Under the pieces are notes generated by a model. The model saw only the letters and a list, made by a program, of their open reading frames with translations. It ran no database searches and was not told where the DNA came from. A stretch of DNA of 64,000 nt from Fulvia fulva (taxonomy: Eukaryota; Ascomycota; Dothideomycetes; Mycosphaerellales; Mycosphaerellaceae): positions 1,550,001 through 1,614,000 of the forward strand of contig NC_063018.1 in assembly GCF_020509005.1 (NCBI RefSeq), in the 5' to 3' direction. Shown piece by piece: positions 47,376-57,302 of the stretch (its first letter is position 1; every line of letters starts with the position of its first letter). A program made the translations under genes and the position numbers.

Positions 47376-50102
47376 ATGGAGCCCACTATAGTGCCCACAG
47401 GCTCTCATGTTCAATATGAGGGTGATCTGCTATATAATATTGATGCTGCTCGTCCGATTCAGCGCGTTACGACACCTATAACACCCTCTGTATTCCCTAT
47501 GCGACACCCGTCTCGACACCCATCTCGAAGGCTTTTAAACTCGGCTGTTGAGGGCTTCACACCTGTCCGAATACACCGCTCAGCATCATGTCCTCCTACG
47601 CTTGCCTATGTGGATGAAGAGAAGGAGCCTGAAGAGATGCCACCACCAGACAACAGAACTTTCGACTCATTCGAGGACCTTATGCTATAGCTGTCAGGAT
47701 GGGCTCTTGCACAGGGCTTCGACCTCAAGAAGTAGAAGTGGAAGAAGACAGGCAACGATAGTCCTTTAGGCGATCGATATAGGCTCGAGATACGCTGTCA
47801 TCGTGAGGGTTCACTTAACAAGCGATCACAAGCCAAACAGGCTGCTAAGCCAAGCAAGCACCGGTCCAATAAGTATGGATGTCTATGGAAGATTACTGCT
47901 GTTGCTACACAGCTCAACTCACCTGTCGTTAATGGAAGAGTCACTAGGCCCTATGAGTTACGCCTACCTTCTTCATCTTAACATCTGGAGCATAACCACC
48001 CTCCTTCTGAGCCCATTGTATTGCCTGGAGCCCGCACCAACTCTCGCAACAACACAATCGGTGTTCTTGGTCAGATATAGGGTCTGTCTCGAATAGGCGT
48101 ACGCCCTGCTCAGATTGAGGCCTTCATCGACAATAACTACCCTAGTGTTCTTATCCATAAGGGAGACATCAAGAACCTGAAGTGGCGACACCACCTCAAT
48201 GGCCGTAAGCAAGCGACTCAAGCTGAGCGTTGTATGCGACTGTTGGAAGACAAGGGCTTCATTAAGGGCTACGACACTTTCACTGAAGGAGATAACGCTA
48301 GCAGGCTGCGAAGCTTGAATGTCATCTATCCGGACTGCCTTGAGGTGTATGCTGAAGCACCAGAGCTACTGGTTATAGATGTGACCGTCAAGACGAATGT
48401 CTACAATCGCAACGTGCTGAATGTGGTGTTAGCTACGCCCATGAATAACACGATGCCGGTGTCTATTCACATGCTAGACGGCATGACTAAGGAGCACTAT
48501 CTCCCTCACTTATAGTGGTTACGAGCCTGCTTCGAGGAGCGCAAACTCCCTATGCCGAAGGCAATACTCACTGACCGTGAACAGGCGTTGCTTAACGCAC
48601 TCGATGAGGTGTTTCCAGAGACTCCAACGATCCTATGTGAATGGCATATCAATAAGGACATCCAGGCTAAGCTGCACAAGCTCGGCGGCGATTTCCTATA
48701 GGTACCACGGCAAGATGTGGCGGGTAGGACTTATTGGATTGAGTCAGAGCTTAGCAATCAATTCATGAGTGATTGGCAAGTTGTATTGAGGTCCACTGAC
48801 CAGCAGTCATTCGAGGAACAGCGTGAGGAGCTTCATCAGAAGTATCTATCGATGGTGACCTACCTTCAGACCTAGTGGTGGCCATATGCAAGGCGGTTTG
48901 CTTATTGCTACACCTCGGAAGTCTGTCACTACAACGAGAAGGCTACATCGCGTTGTGAGGGTGCTCATAACTGGATGAAGCTCTAGCTCAATTACAGTGC
49001 TCGGAATGACCTATACAACATGTTCAGTCAGCTCTAGCCCATGTGGCAGCAGGCTTGTAAGAACCACCGCAGGTTGCGTGGACGAGCATCAGCATGTGCT
49101 AGCAACTTGGTTGGCGACTTCTACTCGAAAGTGAGGCCTATCGTGTCTAAGACAGGTGTCTACGGTATCCACGACTACGCATTGTAGGAGGTCACGAAGA
49201 CAGTCGCCGAAGCCAAGCGTAGGCTCCGCATTGAAAGAGATGAGAAGGGCGAGCCATGCAAGCACTCTGCATTCACCTGTGCGTGTCATCCTTGCACGTG
49301 TGACGGCTGCTATCGCCGTACGACTGGTTTGCCGTATGTGCACCGCAATATGTAGCTACTTGAGAGGGGAGGTGTTCTGCAGATGACAGACTTCGATATT
49401 CACTGGCATATCGATCGCGCTACAGCAGGTACCACACTATATGAGCCTCTGATGGAGCCCAATCGACGATCCAACAAGCGTAGAAGAATTGATCCACCTG
49501 CTCGCAATCCAACAGCAGGTGTCACAAGCGCACACCGTGGCAATACAGCCTTCGAGCTTACTGATAGGAATGGCGTACGGAAGGCTAAGGATCCACGGCT
49601 ATCGAGCTTTCTACCAACACCTCAACCCACTGCTTCGTAGCGGAAGGCTATGGCACCGGATGGTGTGTTCTACAACTGCAAGACTGGCTGCACGACTCGA
49701 GCGTGCGCGTGTCGGAAGTCAACACGGAATTGCGGTCCATAGTGTCATAAGGGAGATGTTGCTTGTGACAACGTTGAAGGCAATCCGAGTGCTATATCAC
49801 CTAGAGGGCCATCTGCAGCGAAACCACCTGATCGAATGGACGTACTAGAAGGACAGTTGAAGCAGCTCACCGAGCTGCTAGTGAGTCAACAACAACAACA
49901 GGCTCAACAGGCGTAGCGAGATCAGCAGTATCACATGCAGCAAGAACGACTATTGCAGCAACCGTACGGCTACGCGTCCACTGCGCCTATGCAGCAGTTC
50001 ATTCACCCTCAGCAGCAGCAGCAGTATTATGACGACAGCTACGTACACGCGTCAAATCCTTCACGCTTTGGCAAGAGCTGTGGCAGGAACCCACTGCAGT
50101 GA
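47376..50102 (+). pseudogene. MULE transposase, one frame with 13 TAG and 1 TAA
   Basis: From ATG 47376 to TGA 50100-50102 the frame runs without a shift for 908 codons. N-terminus: FAR1/WRKY-like DNA-binding region (TFDSFEDLML, then HNHPPSEPIV). Catalytic core: ELLVIDVTVKTN, KAILTDREQALL, LCEWHINKDIQ (the C/H motif of MULEs) and SRCEGAHNWMK. C-terminus: Cys-rich stretches (CACHPCTCDGCY; CKTGCTTRACACRKSTRNC), then a Gln-rich tail. Thirteen in-frame TAG and one TAA (about 47,979) occur where Gln or Trp fits; no TGA occurs inside. Many CAG, all other CAA and TGG codons survive. This is a lightly RIP-mutated, probably inactive copy. Confidence 0.85.
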
Positions 50103-50689
50103 GTATTCGCATGTGATTGACAGCTATTTCCAGCGCTCTCATTGGCTGTCGCTGGAAATGCGCGCAATCGCGCCGTTGCAACGTGTGTCAGGGGTTTTGC
50201 CGCTGCTTTTGAGGTGGTGAGAAAGCGCTGCTATCGCGCTGATGTCGCAAGCGGGCTTGGAGACGGGAATTTTCGACCACCCCCCAAAGAACCAACAACG
50301 TATTGCCCTATGACATTCATATTACCTGAGCTTCATCTTCATACCTATATCTAGCTGCCTGGTAAGTTTGGTGTTGATACACCGTGTCGTTGTGGTGCAG
50401 TGTCGTCATCGCCCAAGCCCATATCTCTGGCTTGGCGCCGGGTTCAAGCTCCCAAGCTGGGAAAGCTGGGAAAGGGACCCGAAGTTCAGCCGATGCGGCT
50501 TCAGAATTCGCACCTCAATCTGAGCCCATCAACAACACCACAACGCAGCGATATATCAAGATGAAACATAATGATTCTGTATTCGCGATGCTATTCTGAG
50601 CAATTTGAGCTACATATCGTGTATTTTGAGCGTGTGTGGCAATTGATACAAGCCAGCAACACCATGTGTCGGAACGCGAGAATCCGAGC
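50103..50689. other. MULE 3' non-coding part
   Basis: No recognised gene. Contains a hairpin, ATTTCCAGCG paired with CGCTGGAAAT, at about 50,127-50,160. A GTGAGT directly after the last Gln codon could be a splice donor (acceptor TTTCCAG), which would extend the transposase; not decidable here. Confidence 0.45.
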
Positions 50690-50740
50690 TGGGGTGCGGC
50701 GATTGCTGGGGTGCGGCGAAGCTTGTGGCGGCTAGCGCCA
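50690..50740 (-). repeat. MULE right inverted repeat
   Basis: Reads GCTGGGGTGCGGCGATTGCT and GGGGTGCGGCGAAGCTTGTG, then GGCGGCTAGCGCCAC, inverted relative to the left end. Confidence 0.8.
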
Positions 50741-50745
50741 CTTGT

Positions 50746-50950
50746 ATCAGATCTGGTCATCGGAAGATCAATGCGATTTCCATGAAGAGGAAAGTGTCTG
50801 AATTGTTAGTGTCTATAGCCAGATCGTGTCTTTGATATATAGCTCGACCTCACGTCCTGCACTGCGAATACTATCAGTATCAAGTCTTTCGTTCATCCAC
50901 ACATACACCGTCACTCATCCACCCAACCCACACTCACTCACCCACCCACA
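50746..50950 (+). promoter_or_regulatory. Cutinase upstream region, shortened by the MULE
   Basis: About 205 bp separate the MULE end from the cutinase ATG. A TATA-like GATATATAGC lies at about 50,834, and CA-rich pyrimidine sequence precedes the start codon. Regulatory sites further upstream would now be separated from the gene by about 3.7 kb. Confidence 0.5.
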
Positions 50951-51734
50951 ATGAAGTCCACACTCCCCCTCCTCGTCGCAGCAGCAGCATCCCTCACCAC
51001 CTGCACCCCCCTCACAAAACGCCAGTTCGGCAGCTTCGGCGGCTTCTCATCCTCCACCTCCTCGGACCTCGAGAATGGCGACTGCAAAGCCGTAACTTTC
51101 ATCTTCGCCCGCGGATCCACCGAGACCGGGAACATGGGCCCAACTGTCGGTCCTTCGACGTGCTCCGCCCTCAAGGCAGAGTTGGGAGACGATGCAGTGG
51201 CGTGTCAGGGTGTTGGGGGTTCCTATGTGGCAGATCTCGGCTCAAATGCGTTGCCGGATGGGACTACGAAGGCCGCGATCGAGGAGGCGACGGGGTTGTT
51301 TGAGTTGGCGAAAAGCCAGTGTCCGGATACGCAGGTCGTTGCTGGAGGGTATTCGTAAGTTGATGTGGTCGTAGAGAATGTGGAGATGTGTGCTGATGTT
51401 GTGGTGATGTAGTCAAGGAGCTGCTCTCATGGCTGCGGCCGTTGGCGGTCTTGATGCCGATACTATGGCTACGGTTAAGGGTGTTGTGTTGTATGGGTAC
51501 ACGAAGAACCTGCAGAATGGTGGGAAGATTCCAAGTATGTCTCTTCGATCGGTGTGTTGCGAAGGTGTGGGCTAATATCTGCATGCAGACTACCCAGCAG
51601 ACCAGACGAAAGTCTTCTGCAACGCGAGCGACGGCGTCTGCTCTGGTACACTGGCGGTCACCGCTGGTCACTTGACTTACGGAGCGGACGTGCAAGAGGC
51701 ATCGGAGTTTCTGGCTGGCACTGTGCAGGCATAA
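50951..51734 (+). CDS. Cutinase (secreted serine esterase)
   Basis: Hydrolyses cutin ester bonds of plant cuticle; secreted. Exons 50951-51354, 51413-51534 and 51589-51734 (introns 58 and 54 nt, GT-AG), total 223 aa, the usual size. Signal peptide [20 protein letters not shown], then a TKRQ site that looks like a dibasic propeptide cut. Oxyanion/N-terminal motif [19 protein letters not shown]. Catalytic Ser in GGYSQGAAL, completed across the first intron; catalytic Asp in CNASDGVC, whose flanking Cys form the conserved bond; catalytic His in TAGHLTYG. All expected residues are present, so it appears functional. A MULE ends about 205 bp upstream. Downstream are short tandem repeats. Confidence 0.95.
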
Positions 51735-51794
51735 ATGTGCCAGGGTGTGGCTGCGAATCTGTTTCAACAACAATTAGACTCTGTTACCTATTAC

Positions 51795-51880
51795 TTCTTC
51801 GAGGGTGCGTAGGGGTGTTCTTCGAGGGTGCGTAGGGGCGTTCTTCGAGGGTGCGTAGGGTGTTCTTCGAGGGTCCGTAC
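51795..51880. repeat. 23-bp tandem repeat, 4 copies
   Basis: Unit TTCTTCGAGGGTGCGTAGGG plus 3 bp; GAGGGT recurs at 51,801, 51,824, 51,847 and 51,869. Lies directly behind the cutinase stop codon. Confidence 0.85.
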
Positions 51881-52050
51881 TTAGGAAGAGGGCCTTTAGA
51901 ATAAAAGCTATCGCTAACAAATTCGAGCTACCGTCTAATTAGTTAGAAAGAACGTAGAAATTCAGGATTAGCTCGCTTACTAGCTGCTGCGGCGCGGTAA
52001 ATCCTGTTCCGAGTACGTAGATGCGCGACGAGCACGACCCCTCGGACACT

Positions 52051-52164
52051 ACGACGACTGCGACATTGCGACGACTGCGACATTGCGACGACTGCGACAT
52101 TACGACGACTGCGACATTGCGACGACTGCGACATTACGACGACTGCGACATTGCGACGACATCG
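52051..52164. repeat. 17-bp tandem repeat, 6 full copies plus a partial one
   Basis: Unit (G/A)CGACGACTGCGACATT, repeated from 52,051 to 52,152, with a partial copy to 52,164. The only variation is the first base (G or A). Confidence 0.9.
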
Positions 52165-52292
52165 TGACAATAGCGAACAAGTTGTTTCTCGAGCTGCGGG
52201 TGCTACCCTTCGTCATTTCCATAAGGACGGAGGCCTTTCAACACATCATTTTATACACTATCAGCGCCGCGAAAGCTGCTACTTGACTCACA

Positions 52293-53295
52293 TCATAGCT
52301 TGTTCGGGAACAATGGGGCATTTCTTCCTCCTCGAAACGATTCTAACATCTCCTTTCCCATCCACTGCGCTCTCGACTTCGCAATGCCACTTTCCAGATC
52401 CTGCATCTTGTTCGCCTGTATCAGTACGCCTTTGCCATTCGCTTTGAGTCCTTCACCCATGAGGTTCGCCACTGTCAGCGCGATCGTTTCGGCATCATTG
52501 ATCGGCACACCACGCCGAGCCATATCTTGGCCCCAGTCCTCCAGAGATTGGCCCTCTTTCCGTCCAACGATGATGTTCGTGAGCGTGATGCCCGGTGCGA
52601 TGACCGAGATGGCAATGCCAGTCTTGGCGCAGTCGCCTTTCAGAGCACGTAGATATCCGACGACTCCATGCTTTGCGGCAGAGTACAGAGGTGCGCCTGC
52701 TGAGGCCAGGTAGCCTGCCAATGATGCAGTCATCACGATACTCCCGCCTCGACCTTCGCCCGAGCCCTTCTTCGCAGAAGCAGCAGAGTCGTTTCGCAAA
52801 TGGTACATGGCCAGTTTCAGGGTGTCGCCCACTGCACGAATGTCGACGTCGATGGTTGCTCTTTGGGGCTCGGCTAGCTTGCCATCGCTGTCATAGACGT
52901 CAGTCCAAATCTGCTCGCCCAGTTCAGCTAGACCAGCGTTGACGAAAACACAGTCGATGCCGCCGAACTTCTGAGCAGCTTGGGCGAAAGCATCTCGTTG
53001 AGAAGTCCAGGATAGGATGTCACATTGGCAGTAGAGGAAGCGTGGTGACTGGTTTAGATCAGACTTCTCGATAAGTTTCGGTGATGACGCTATGTCGAGG
53101 ACGACGACATTGTTCTCGTATGCTGGTCCGTGGAGATATAAGGCTGTGGCTAAACCAATGCCGCTGCAGTACCGCTTAGCACTGATAAAAGTCACAAAGA
53201 TGGGGTGCTTACCCTGCTCCGCCAGTGATGAGGATGGTCTTGTTGCGGGGCGGGTTCGCACTATCCGGCGTCAAAGTGTATACCTCAGAAGCCAT
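52293..53295 (-). CDS. Short-chain dehydrogenase/reductase
   Basis: NAD(P)-dependent oxidoreductase of the classical SDR family, similar in layout to fungal 15-hydroxyprostaglandin-dehydrogenase-like proteins; substrate unknown. Exon 1 53295-53213, 49-nt intron 53212-53164 (GTAAGC...CTGCAG), exon 2 53163-52293; 317 aa. The start is chosen because MASEVYTLTP leads into KTILITGGAG, and splicing completes the cofactor motif TGGAGGIG. Other marks: VFVNAGLAE (NAG motif), catalytic S in MTASLAGYL, and YSAAK (YxxxK). The C-terminus ends in NKL, only weakly like a peroxisomal SKL signal. Appears intact; convergent with the cutinase gene. Confidence 0.9.
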
Positions 53296-53756
53296 GACTA
53301 TGTCCTGTGGCGACGAGGAGTCCCTTTGCTGGTAATCGGAAAGATAGAGGCCAGCTTCAAGCCATGTTCAGAGGGGCCGCAACGACAACCTCGGCTTGTT
53401 GCGATGGAGTCGGCATATTCAAAACGATCCCATGTTGGTCAGAATACTGTACCCTGCCATGATCTCGACCACAATGTAAGGATATCTAATGGTGATCTAG
53501 TAGTGGTTGTTGCAAACGTAAAAGTGCGGTTGGAGGTTGGGTTTCGTGGCTGCCTCAGGGTTCAGGCCACCACTTTTGCCGCATTCACGAACCGCTGACT
53601 CTTGTTGCTCTTCTTCGTGCCACCAGAAGCCGGACACATGGCAGAACACTGACTCACAGCTAGCCAACCGCTCCACACCCCACCAAAGCCATCTGAGCCC
53701 CACCAACACGTACGCTAACTCCCAGCACTTCCACCAACCCAACACTAACAGTCAAC

Positions 53757-55440
53757 ATGAAGACCGACAATTATCTGTCTCTCTGCCTCGAGCAGGCTGC
53801 CAAGTCGCCGCTCCACTACCGCCATGGCGCCATCATCGTTCGCGGCGGCAAGGTCATCGGCCACGGCTACAACGACTACAAGCCCGGCTTCAATGGAGGC
53901 AGTCTGAAGCACGGCAAGATCGCCCAGGGCACCTTCGATGGCGACGCCGTCAAGCAGCTGAAGGACAAGTTGAAGAAAAAGAACAAGCAGCAGCAGGACA
54001 TACAGCATCCGCAGCGGCAGCCGCAGCCGCAGCAGTCTCGGGGTAGCTTTGTCCTATTCGAGCGCCAGAATGGCACTGGTGGTGGCCACTCGCTCAATGA
54101 GCCACTCTCAATGCACTCGGAGATGATGGCCATCTACTCGGCTTTCTCCGCCTCTTCGACCCTCTCCTCCACGACCTTTGCCCGCGAAAAACCGTGCTTC
54201 AAACTACCGCGTAGTGATAAACGCAAAGCCCGACTACGACGCGACGTCCTCATGGCCTACGTCGCCGCCGTCTGCCAGACCTCGACCACTTCGGGCAAGG
54301 CGCAGGTTCAAGAGTGCGGTTTTGAAGCTTCCGCATCTCAACCAGGTCAAGCAGGACCTCAATCACAACAACAAGGAGTCGGAGGAGAACAACGACAACG
54401 ACACGGAGGACGAGCACAAGGATGTGGAGGCCGCGCGGCTGTTGCTGCACAAGGGTCTGGCGTTTCACGCGCAGCAGAGCGGTCAGAAACATCATCATCA
54501 CCAGAACCGCAGTCAGTTAGAGACAGAGAAGACGAAGGGGAAGAAGAAAGAGAACCGATACGAGTATCAGTATCAGGATCAGTACCAGTATGGGTCGCGT
54601 ACACCACACGAAAAGCCACAGCGACAGGCACAGCCATCTGCGTCTAAGTCGAAGAAGAAGTCGAGTGATGGGCGTTCCAAGCGAAAGGTTATACGAGGTT
54701 ATGACGCTACGATAACGAGCTATGCTGATAACGATGATGAGACCACGATCGACTCGATTCCGGAGCATCGTGCTATGAAGCGAAAGAAGGACTACAAGCG
54801 ATCTGGCAAGATGCGAACCGGTACTTCTCCGGACGAGCCGCCTGTTGAGGATCAGCCTCTGCTCTTGCCAGAGGGACATGCTGGCGGGCACACTGTGGCA
54901 GATCGCAGGAAGCATCATCGGCTGAAGGGTGCAGACTTATATGTCACAAGGTTCGGCTGGGATGGCAAGCCTGACACGAAGCCAAAGCGAAAGTCAGCCA
55001 CTTCAACTACTACTCCAGCCTCCGCAGACTCTCTCGCCGACAGCGTGTCATCGCTGTCATTAATCTCAGCCAGCAGTTCACATTCTGCCTCTGGCTCACT
55101 TCATGACGAGCTCACCAACCCCAACCCATCGCCATCGCACACCCCACCTCCAACCATGGCAGATGACTGCGGTTTCGATCGCAGCACAATTCATGCATCT
55201 CGGCCTTGCTATCGCTGCATCACTTTCATGCATAGCGTCGGCATTCGACGTGTTTTTTGGACAAATGATGCTGGTGATTGGCAGGGTGGCAAGGTCAGCG
55301 ATCTGGTCGATAGCATGAATGGAGCAATGGAGAATGTGGCAGATGGAGGGCCGATGGGCAATGGCGTGTTTGTGACAAAGCATGAGGTTTTGATGCTGAG
55401 GCGGATGATGGGTGCGAATTGCTCCGTGGCTCAGAAGTAG
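53757..55440 (+). CDS. Cytidine/deoxycytidylate deaminase-like zinc protein, split domain; frame change unresolved
   Basis: The N-terminal part reads MKTDNYLSLCLEQAAKSPLH and has the deaminase fold start HGAIIVRGGKVIGHGYND and the zinc motif HSE (residues 120-122, EPLSMHSEMMAIYSAF). The second zinc motif PCxxC (PCYRC) is at 55,204-55,218, about 300 residues later, followed by GIRRVFWTNDAG. Between them lies a long charged, low-complexity insert. The first part is in one frame to about 54,300 (CFKLPRSDKRK, RDVLMAYVAAVC); the second part, from about 54,310 to the TAG at 55,440, is in another. No GT-AG intron of the right length is obvious, so this is a small unusual intron, a frameshift or a sequence error. 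Paired HxE and PCxxC support a nucleoside or tRNA deaminase relative; substrate unknown. Confidence 0.65.
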
Positions 55441-55639
55441 GTTGAGATATACATCTAGCTTCACAATGCAATGCTTCGGCAAATCGATGTCACAACCCAT
55501 GTGATTGAAGGACCACTAAGGTGCCATTCACTGGACTGGACCATGATGGCATGTTCTTTTTAGGATCCAGATCATGTTCAATACGCACCGTGACCCCAAC
55601 CCAGGCCACACTTGCCTGAGACCATGACGATACTCAGCT
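55441..55639. other. Short intergenic region
   Basis: 3' flank of the deaminase-like gene. Nothing recognised. Confidence 0.5.
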
Positions 55640-56493
55640 TCACAGCCGTGCAACAGCAAGCTGGAGGAGACTAAGGAAGAGCAGGCGGTGGAGGCGTATG
55701 GTGTGTCTAGTACCAGAAGCAGTGACTGTCACGACAGGCACGCCATTCGAAGCTGACGCCTGACTCTGCGAGAATGGTGTAGAGGATCCAATAGCTTCGC
55801 CCGTCGAGGAGAGCGGCGTCATCGTCGAGGTCTGTGATTCTGGAACGAGAGAAGAGGTCCGCCCGGACGACGAGATCACACTGCTTGTCGGGGCGGTCGC
55901 TGATGCGGGTACCCTCAGCGATGCCGCAATACATCCGGGATCCCTTTAGATTCGGCGTCGCTGTACAGCCCCAGTTCGTGAGGATACACCCGTCACCGAT
56001 ACGGCTGTACAGGACGCAATAGCTCGAGATGATTGACGTGCTGCGCGGTATGTTAGTCTTGAGTTCAGCCCGGCTGACAGGACGTAAGGGGTTATCATTT
56101 CTGCACTTGGAAGTCGGAGTAGCACTCGTCGTCGCAACTGGAGGAGTGATCTACACAAGAGGTGGCCAAATTGCAGCCATCTATGGAGGCAGTACCGACC
56201 GTGGTCGTGCAACAGCCGAAGGCATTGAGACCGGTGTTCAAGCTGCAGTAGGAGGGGCATGTGAGAGTGTTATCTAATGACAAGTCAACAATCTGGTTAT
56301 CCTTGACGCAACATGGAAACATGACTGACCTGATGCAATGTAGCCGCAAATGGAGTCTGCCGCATCCTCTTGTCGTTTGTGCCGCAGACTTTGATGTGGT
56401 AGACTTGTGGGCTTTGGCATTCATCCCAGGAAGCTCAGGTGGTCTGCAGCGCTGAGAGCTGTACTTCTTGCAATCTGCGCAGCCATCGCGCAT
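55640..56493 (-). CDS. Possible secreted Cys-rich, Ser/Thr-rich protein; gene model uncertain
   Basis: The minus strand has a frame (56,493-56,095) with a Cys-rich segment resembling fungal extracellular proteins: LTCPSYCSLNTGLNAFGCC, then GCNLATSCVDHSSSCDDEC. Further 3' (about 55,880-55,640) another frame is Ser/Thr-rich (SSSGRTSSLVPESQTSTMTP) and ends in a hydrophobic tail (LHRLLFLSLLQLAVARL), as a GPI-anchored protein would. The parts need at least one intron, perhaps starting at a GTGCAG near 56,105, and no signal peptide was located. It could equally be a decayed gene. The family is not recognised. Confidence 0.3.
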
Positions 56494-57089
56494 AAGAGGT
56501 CATGATCCAGGACAGCGACGTGGATGTCAGTGTGTTCTTGTCAGACTTTCGAGACACGCAAGAACAATCGAGCGATACTGAAAGCAGGGTTGGAAAATGG
56601 GAGCGCAGCTCACTGCTCGAGTTATTCCTGGACGGTGTCGAGCCATGGCTCAACACAGCAACATGAGAGGCATCCATGTCTGAATGCAAAAAGCATACCG
56701 AACCACGGAGCCTTGCCTCAGCTACCTTGCCTGTCAATTGGTCAGTATTCTATGCTGGTATTAGCGTCGCTGACTGAGGCGTAAACTGTGCTACGATGGC
56801 GCACTCTCAATGCATGAAGCACTGCAACTGACAGCGGCGCTGATTCATAGCAGATGCGACTTCACATCTGAAAGCAGCCCCAATGGTGACGACCGGTGAG
56901 CCTCGTGTCGATGCGTTTGGACAATTCACACGCCCTGCTTGACATAAGCCTTCGCCTTCCTCGTCTTTCTCGCGGCACGCCATGTGAACAGCTGGGAAAG
57001 AGCAAGATGTGGCGTTGTACTCCTCGTACCACAACGTGCATGCCACCCAGAACAAGAATCTGGACTTCGGGTGGTGTGATCAGACCAAC
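56494..57089. other. Intergenic region upstream of the membrane-protein gene
   Basis: Host-like composition with short overlapping frames on both strands that lack domain features. Probably promoter DNA of the gene starting at 57,090 and of the minus-strand candidate. Confidence 0.4.
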
Positions 57090-57272
57090 ATGGATAGAAG
57101 ACAGCGCTGTCGGCTTTCCGAGCCTTGCTACGACTCTGCACTCCTAAATGAATCATCGAATCTTCTCTGCGACACTGGAGACTCCATCGTGCCGGCAGAG
57201 AGCACCTACACAAGAACGAGCGACTTCATGGCCTACTCATTCTATGGCCCCTATGCCTGGCGACCGGGCTTC

Positions 57273-57302
57273 CAGTGAGCGTACTGGTATGGTTACCGGT
57301 AA
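57273..57302 (+). repeat. hAT left terminal inverted repeat
   Basis: Starts CAGTGAGCGTACTGGTATGG. Pairs with the right end, with differences at a few positions. Confidence 0.85.

Larger units (their letters stand above)
47073..50745 (+). mobile_element. Mutator-like element (MULE)
   Basis: About 3.67 kb between inverted ends: left 47,077-47,126 (CTAGCGCGCCACAAGCTTCG, then CCGCACCCCAGCAATCGCCG) and the reverse complement at about 50,690-50,740. Each end contains CGCCGCACCCCAG twice. The body holds one long MULE transposase frame. I could not confirm the 8-11-bp target duplication expected for MULEs, so the outer limits are approximate. Confidence 0.8.
51735..52292. other. Intergenic region with two tandem arrays
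   Basis: Between cutinase and the short-chain dehydrogenase, which point toward each other. It holds a 23-bp array, a short RIP-like stretch (51,885-51,970) and a 17-bp array. No gene. Confidence 0.6.

Noticed and set aside
47376..50102. TAG read as glutamine (altered genetic code) in the MULE frame
   Set aside because: TAG terminates other genes in the window, such as the deaminase-like gene at 55,440, and the same Gln/Trp-to-stop pattern occurs in elements whose active-site residues are also mutated. RIP explains it without recoding.
52051..52164. CRISPR-like array
   Set aside because: The units are directly adjacent with no spacers; it is a plain 17-bp tandem repeat in a eukaryotic genome.
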